Positions 4,899 to 11,800 of a stretch of DNA of 13,543 bases are shown in pieces. Position numbers and translations under genes: made by a program. The notes beneath the pieces are model-generated. The model was not told where the DNA came from. It searched no databases and worked only from the letters and a program-made list of their open reading frames with translations. The first letter of the stretch is position 1, and each line of letters starts with the position of its first letter. This DNA is from an uncultured Ezakiella sp. (GTDB taxonomy: Bacteria; Bacillota; Clostridia; Tissierellales; Peptoniphilaceae), in assembly GCF_943913045.1 (NCBI RefSeq), contig NZ_CALTVH010000018.1, positions 1-13,543 on the forward strand. Direction: 5' to 3'.

Positions 4899-4941
4899 TT
4901 TGCGAATGAGGTGGGCTCAAGCGCCCTCCGCAGTGAGCAAA
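4899..4941. repeat. GAATGAGG/CCGCAGTGA hairpin, copy II
   Basis: Inner stem GGTGGGC (4910-4916)/GCCCTCC (4923-4929) with one T-T mismatch and loop TCAAGC. It is flanked by GAATGA (4904-4909) and GCAGTGA (4930-4936), inside short outer arms TTTGC/GCAAA (4899-4903, 4937-4941). The stem differs from copy I at several positions, three of them compensated on both sides. Confidence 0.77.
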
Positions 4942-4980
4942 CATTTCGAAACAAGTGAAGGTCGCCGTTTTAACCGCAAA

Positions 4981-5538
4981 TTATTTGTTGAAGTCCACCT
5001 TTGGGGTAGCCTTGTCTTCTTCTGAAATTTGGAAATATTCCCTAGGCGAGAAGCCAAACATGCCTGCGATCCATTTCTTTGGGAATCTCTTGACATCTTG
5101 GTTGAAGACTTTGACCTTGTCATTGTAGCGCATTCTTTCTGTTGAAAGTTCGTTTTCAATTGAAGAGAGTTCAGCTTGGAGGGCCATAAAGTTTTCGTTG
5201 GCCTTGAGTTCTGGATAATTTTCAACAACTACATTGATGTCGCCGATGGCTCTGGAGAGTTCGGCGTTTGCCTCTGCTGCTTCTTCTGGAGTCTTGGCAT
5301 TTAAAACCTTGGATCTGGCCTCGGTCACCTTGATAAAAATATCTTCTTCATGTTGGGCGTAGCCCTTGACCGTTTCAACTAGGTTTGGAATTAGGTCCGC
5401 ACGTTTTTTCAAAATGTTTTCAACTTGGGCCCAAGCGGAATCAACTTCTTCGTTTTGTCCGACGAGTCCATTGTACATGCCGCCAAAAATTACAGCTAGC
5501 ACAATAACTACTATTATAATAGGTAATAATTTTTTCAT
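4981..5538 (-). CDS. lemA: LemA family membrane protein
   Basis: A protein of 185 residues, the usual LemA length. It has an N-terminal membrane anchor (about 4-22, LLPIIIVVIVLAVIFGG), then the LemA coiled helical domain with the family hallmarks VDSAWAQVENILKKRADLIP, NLVETVKGYAQHEE and VVENYPELKANENFMALQ. It ends near FGFSPREYFQISEEDKA. LemA proteins sit in the cytoplasmic membrane; their biochemical role is unclear. I chose the ATG at 5538 because the ribosome binding site AAAGGAAG lies just upstream and the length then fits. The frame also continues 39 codons further to 5655, but that extension is AT-rich and not LemA-like. It precedes the TPM gene, the common partner. Confidence 0.93.
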   Translation of the reverse strand: MKKLLPIIIVVIVLAVIFGGMYNGLVGQNEEVDSAWAQVENILKKRADLIPNLVETVKGYAQHEEDIFIKVTEARSKVLNAKTPEEAAEANAELSRAIGDINVVVENYPELKANENFMALQAELSSIENELSTERMRYNDKVKVFNQDVKRFPKKWIAGMFGFSPREYFQISEEDKATPKVDFNK

Positions 5539-5850
5539 ATTTATCTTCCTTTCTATATTAAATATCTTATGCTTATTAATACCCAAAAATTTTATAAAAT
5601 AATAAAAAAGCCCACGCATCAAGGTGATCAAAAATTTTTTCAAAAGAGTTTTCATAAATCTTCGCTTTACTTGTTGACCTTATAAACTTTTTCTGTTACA
5701 ATTAAATTACAAGTTGATGACTACCTTGTGTCATCAATGAAATATGTATGGCCATCTAGTTTTTTATTAAATTTAATGCGCTAAACCAAAATATAATTAG
5801 CCTTATAATTCTAGTGGCCCGTACAAAATTATTTTTTAGGAGGATTACTT
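5539..5850. promoter_or_regulatory. Divergent control region of lemA and the subtilase gene
   Basis: This 312-nt region separates two divergent genes. For the subtilase, TATAAT occurs at 5792-5797 and again at 5804-5809, both without a convincing -35 hexamer; AGGAGG is at 5838-5843. For lemA, a weak pair TTGGGT/TATTTA on the minus strand lies about 20-50 bases upstream of the ATG. A decayed terminator-like run, AGCCCAC then GTGATCA, sits near 5609-5630. A perfect 8-bp dyad lies at 5714-5737. Confidence 0.5.
5714..5737. promoter_or_regulatory. 8-bp perfect dyad upstream of the subtilase (candidate operator)
   Basis: TTGATGAC (5714-5721) and GTCATCAA (5730-5737) are perfect inverted repeats around an 8-nt centre. 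No U-tract follows, so it is not a terminator. A 24-bp dyad between two divergent genes and 55-70 bp upstream of the subtilase -10 candidates fits a dimeric regulator site, but no regulator is identified. Confidence 0.4.
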
Positions 5851-8800
5851 ATGAACAAAAGGATTGTTTCAGCTTTACTTTCAATTCTAATGGTTTTATC
5901 GCTATTTGCTGGCTTTAAAACCCCTGTACAAGCTGAAGAAGGCGGGGAGTATATTATCTACATGGACGTAGAAAAATATGCTCCTCTTTATGTTTATGAA
6001 TACGAAAACAGAAATTATGAAAAGGCAATTGCCCTTGCTGATGAGGCTCTTGACTTCTACCAAAAGCAATTGGAAGAAGCCATACCGGGCTTAGAAGTTA
6101 TCTCAAGGCTAGAACTTCTGCTCCCTTCCCTCTGTGTCAAGGCAGGCCCAAAAGATTTAGAAATTATTAGAAAATTTGATTTTGTAAAAGATGTTTACGC
6201 TAACGAAATTATTCGTGAAGCCGATGTTATTCGCTCAGACATGGCTGTCTTCCAAGACAAGACCGTGTTGACTGATTCCATCAAGATGGTTAATTCAAAC
6301 GAACTGATCGGCAATGATGATGTCTTGCAAGAAAAATACAACGGCGCTGGCACAGTCCTTGCTATCATCGATAGTAATATGGACCCAAGCCATGATGCTT
6401 TTTATTTATCAGACCAAACTCAACCTAAATTATCTAAATTAAAGGTCCATGAGTTCTTAAAAAATGGAAGCTTAAAGGTTAAAGACCACGGCACCAAGGA
6501 GGCTTTAGTAAAAAGTCTTTACTACAGTCCAAAGATTCCTTTTGGCTGGAACTATATGATTGGTGCTGGCGACCTAAATCCTGAAAACGAAATCGAAGCA
6601 CACGGCCAACACGTATCTGGTACTGTTGGAGGTAACAAGGTCCGTATAGGCAACAAGATCTGGCGCGGTGTTGCTCCTGAAGCCCAGCTCCTTATGATGA
6701 ATGTTATGAGACAAGGTTCTACATCATCCAATGTTTATATGCACGCCATGCAAGACGCTATTGTTATGGGCGCTGATGCTGTAAACATGAGTTTGGGTTC
6801 AACCAAGGCTCTACCAGGCAATGTTCCTAGTTATATTATCAATGCCATAAACAACGGTTATGCTGCTGATACCAACTTTGTTATCGCCGCTGGTAACGAG
6901 GGTGAATACCAAGGTAATTTAAATATAGAAAACCCTGACTTTGGTACAATGGCTGCTCCAGGTATTGCTACCAACGCTATTACAGTTGCATCTTTGGAAA
7001 ATAAAACCATGTATGCCCAAGTTCTGGATTATGAAGGCATGCAACTTCCATTTAGGAAGGCTGGAGAAATTTTCTTTAAAAAAGGCGACTATGAATTTAT
7101 AGACTGCGGTCTAGGAAATGTTGATCCAAAAGAAAATATTAACGATTTTGAAGGCAAAGATGTAGAAGGCAAGGTTGCCCTAATTAAAAGAGGCGGACTT
7201 ACCTTCACAGATAAAATTAATAACGCTGAAGCTGCGGGAGCTATAGGTGTAATTATATACAACAACGTCGAAGGTGAACTAGGTCTTGCAATTGAAGGAA
7301 CCAAAATTCCAGCTATTGCTGTAGGCTTAAAGGTTGGAGAAAAACTTTTAAACGGTGGATCTAATACTGTTCATATAGACATGAATTCTCGTGAAATGCC
7401 AAACCCTGAGTACGGTGAACTAAGTGCCTTTACCAACTGGGGTCTAGCAGCTGGCGGCTACATGAAGCCAGACATCACTGCTCCTGGCGGCCACATCTAT
7501 TCAACCCAAACCAAGGGCAATACCTTTGGCGACATGAGCGGTACTTCAATGGCTACCCCTCACGTAACAGGTGGCGTAGGCGTTTTGCGCAGCCGTCTAA
7601 ACGAAATGCTATTTGCAGGAGTTAAGCACAAAGCAGCACTCACCAAGACAATTCTAATGAACTCTGCAGTTCCACACATGGATCCAGTAACCAAGACAAC
7701 TACTTCACCCCGCCGTCAAGGTGCCGGTGTTATGGATCTTGCCAAGGCAACCAAACTTGATTTTACAGTTGTTGACAAGGAAACTCAGATCGCTTCAAAA
7801 TATGTTGGCAATGTAGAAGATACAATCACTTTGAATCTAAGCATCCACAACTACTCAAGCGAACAAAAGATCTTAACCTCAACTGTTCAAGCTACCATAG
7901 AAGCCCGCGATGGCAAGAAATTACTCTTAAGACCTGACGAATTGTTCTCAAGAGAATTGGATGAAAAAATTACAATCCCAGCTCAAAGTGAAAAGGATGT
8001 CACTATCACTTTCCCAATCGAAAACTTGGAAAAAGTTGAGCCATTTACCAACGGTGCTTTCGTTGAAGGCTTCCTTCACATGAAAGACCAAAACGGCATG
8101 GAAATTTCCTTCCCATTCGTTTCATTCAAGGGCAAATACGAAACCATCCCATCAATCGAAAAGCCTCTCTATGACTTTAGCTTTGAAGATGGTGACGAAC
8201 CAATGTACTGGTCATATGATTTCAAAAAGAATGACTGGTTCAAGTATTCAACCCACCTTGAAACTATCCAAGGAACTTACGAAGGCCCAGACGGCAAAAA
8301 ATATAACAATATCGTCGTAGCCGGTCTTAAAAACTTTGACGAAATAGACGAAAACAAAAACACTGACGCTGAACCAAAGCCAGAATTTGAACCAATAGTC
8401 ATCTCCCCTAACGGAGACAATTACAACGACGTTTTAGGGCTCAACATGGTTATGGTTAGATCTGCCAACGTTAAAGCAACTGTTATAAACGAAGCTGGCG
8501 AAGAAAAGGATTATCCAATAGGAATAAAGCTAACTAATATTTCATTTATACCAGACGATAACTCAAGAGCTACCTATCTTGGCTATACATCACCAGGAAC
8601 TATTCCAGTTAAAGACCTTGCAGATGGCAACTACACTCTAAAATTAACTGCTGAAGCTGTTAAAGGCCTAAATGAAAATTATCCTGCAACTTTTAGAGAA
8701 ATAAAGTTTATGATAGACAAGACCGAGCCAGACTTTGAAGGCGCTCGCTATGATGAAGACTCCAGAAAACTAAGCTTTAGACTAGTTGAAGAAGGGTCAG

Positions 8801-11800
8801 GCATCAAGGAATTCAAGATCACAGCCAATGGCAAAGACCTAGAATATACTGAAGAAGACGGCAAGATCACTGTAACTCTACCAGAAGGCACAGAACTTAA
8901 AGATGTAGAAATTTCCGCTATGGACATGGGCTTTAACAAAAAAATAGCCACAGCTGAAATGCTAATCTATAAAGATATGTTCGGCTCTTTGGAAGTTGAA
9001 ATAAAACAAAGTGGTCGCGAACCACTGGGCCTTGAATACAAGGTTGTGGACGAAAATGGCGACGAAGTTAAGACTATCGAAAACCTCAAGTTTGGTAAGT
9101 ACAAATTAATCGTCACAGACTACTCCAACAAGTATGAATTAAAGGGCGAGTCTGAAATTCCATTTGAAATTTCAGAAGATAACAAAAACCACAAGATTAC
9201 ACTTGAGTTTACAGAAATTCCTACAGCTAGGGTTTCAATAAAAATGAGATCTCAAGACGATTTAAAAGCCGGAGATTTTAGAATCTTTGCTAAAAATACT
9301 AAGACTGGCAAAGTTATCGAGTTTATTTATTCACAATCAACATGGGGTGAATACTACGACGCAGACCTGCCTTATGGCGACTACAATTTCTACGCTGAAT
9401 TTAAAGAAGGACTGACTGGTTATGAAATAACTTTCGAAGAAGACCTACCATTTACAGCAAGTAGTGAAACAAACTACGAAACTATATATGCAAATATCAA
9501 GAGAGCCGGCTACTACAAGGTCCACATCACAACCGAAGGCACAAAGGAAAAAGTTGAATACTTGGCCAAGAGCGAAGAAAATACAATTGTAGAGCTTGAT
9601 GATTTAGGCGCTGGCACATGGATGATTTTCCCAGCAGAAATTCCAGAAGGAATGTATTTGGAAAAACCTTATGAATATGTAACTTTAACAAATGAAAAGC
9701 CTGAAGCCAATATTACCTTCACATTTGAAGAAATTGGCGACAAGAAGTTCACATTTACAATCAAGGACAATTACGACAAGTCCAAATATTATATAGATGA
9801 CTTCTATTCATGGTTAACTCGCGGTAAAGAAGGTAAAACTTATGATTACAAAGAAGGCGGCATAGAATTACCACCTGGTTTCTATTCTGTTGAAGCTATT
9901 GCTGATAAGGAAAGATTTGGTAAAACTACTATATCTATAGATGGTCAGGACTATGTACAAACATCCAGGACCTTTAGATCAGTTACAGACCCAGTTGAAG
10001 TTGAATTCACATGGACAGCCTATACTGATACAGATAAAATAAGTGAAGGCGTTATTCACGTTGATGACGAAGACCTACCTCTAGATCTGCAAAAAGCTTC
10101 CTATGAATACGTAATAACCGGTACTAAGGGTGGCGAACCTATCACCAAAACCTTTACAAAGACCGATATACTCTCATGGTTTGTAGACCTGCCATACGAC
10201 TACTACAAAATAGAAGTTAAAGGCCTACCTCAAGGCTACACTGTAAATGTTAAAGACTTCATAGTAGCTTCCAAAGAATTCCAAGTACAACTAAAGCTAA
10301 TTCCAGAAGGACAAGATGAAGATGAAAAAGTTAGTGTCGATGTAAAATTCATTAAGGGAGAAGAAGAACTCAAAAATGTAAAATTCAAGCTCGATGATGA
10401 AGAATTTACAAGTGGAACTATAGAAGTAGCTCCTGGCGAATATGATCTAGAAATCATCGAACCTGAAGGACTCATCCCAAGTGAAGAATTTGAAACAATT
10501 ACTATTAACAAGGACACAAAGAACCTTGTAATTGAACTTGAAGAATACAAAGAACCACCAGCTCCAGAAGGTGAAGGAACTCTTAAATTTGAAGTTTGGG
10601 AATCAGACGGCAAAAACGAAAAACAAATAAAAGATGGTTTCTTTATGGTTAGCGCTGGATTCTACTCAATATTTATGGATGAAACTAAGACTTTACCATA
10701 CGGAACTTATGATGTTAAGCTTTCATCTTCTTGGAATTTAAGCGGTAAGTATGACGAAAAAAAATCTGTTGTTTCAAAAACAGTTACTATAGATGATAGT
10801 AATAAGGATGTAATAGTTAAATTTGTCCTAATGCTAAAAGGTGCAACACCTACACCAGATCCAGGCACAGATCCAGATGGCAAGGGAACAATCAAGGTTG
10901 AAGTATACGAATTTTCTGATGCAGGAGAAAAATTAGAAAGCTTTGTTTCATATCAAATTGATGGAAAATCAAGCTTTGAAACAAAACCTGTAGAAGTTTC
11001 CTATGGAAGTCATACCGTTGAATTATTAAGTTACATTTGGAACATGGATAACAAGTACGACGAAACAAAATCCATAATCAAGAAAACTGTTACAGTTGAT
11101 GAAAATAATCCAAACGTCACTGTTAAGCTTTACAAGGTATTGCTTGGTACAACAGCTAACCCACCAAAAGATGATGAAACAACACCTGGACCAACACCGC
11201 AAGAGCCTACAAAGGGTAAAGCAAGTTGGGATTTTGAATATGATGGTAATAATCCTATAAGATATTTAGATGTGCAGTTAGTTAAGGTAGTTGATGGAAA
11301 AGATACTGTAGTTAATAAGTTCCCTCTAAAGAACGAAGAATTTAAACTTGACTTGGGTAAATATGCTTTTATTTTAACTCCATTATCATATCCAAAACTT
11401 GATTATGAAAAGTTAAGAATAGAATTTGAGCTTACAGAGGAAAATCCTGAGTACAAGGCTGTATTTAAAATATCTGATGCAAAAGAAACTCAAAAAGTTG
11501 AAGTTGTAAATTCAAAAGGAGTAGACGAGGATTTATCAAAGGTTCAATTCAAAGTGACTGATCCAAACGGAAAAGAAGTAGAAGTTACAAAGACATCTAA
11601 AGGTATAGAATTCCCAGCAGTACAAGGATTGAAGTATAGAATAATTGCTGAAGGAAATAAATACCCTTACTACCCAACACATATAGTTGCTTATCCTAAA
11701 TCAATGTATCCACCTACTATTAACTTTACAATCCCTCTACCAGTAAAAATACATTCACTTGCAGATGGTGAAGAAATACCTGCCAAGTATTCTGTAGAAG

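Larger units (their letters stand above)
4649..4941 (-). repeat. Composite intergenic repeat, copy II
   Basis: About 293 bp with the module order of copy I. It holds a degenerate REP-like hairpin with CTACAGG (4649-4677), the 37-bp segment (4671-4707), a short TGAGTC-loop remnant (4722-4732), and an AATAAA-loop hairpin in 15-bp arms (4734-4791). Then come TTATCTTCTCTT (4826-4837), AAAACGGATGAGATTC (4868-4883) and a GAATGAGG…CCGCAGTGA hairpin (4899-4941). One difference from copy I is that the AAAACGGATGAGATTC block lies after the AATAAA hairpin here; in copy I the exact block lies before it, with only a weaker GATGA match after. Confidence 0.72.
4585..4980. other. Intergenic region filled by composite repeat copy II
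   Basis: The 396-nt gap between lemA and the TPM gene holds the TPM ribosome binding site (4594-4602), a short dyad GAGAT-CGA-ATCTC (4624-4636), and then composite repeat copy II (about 4649-4941). I see no coding sequence, no convincing promoter for the TPM gene, and no classic terminator with a U-tract after lemA. Confidence 0.75.

Noticed and set aside
5609..5630. Terminator upstream of lemA (AGCCCAC … GTGATCA before a T-run on the minus strand)
   Set aside because: It resembles the terminator at 2924-2945, but the second arm no longer matches; only three pairs remain, so it is at most a relic.
5539..5655. 39-codon N-terminal extension of lemA
   Set aside because: The extension is AT-rich and not LemA-like. 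The internal ATG at 5538 has a good ribosome binding site and gives the usual 185-residue length.
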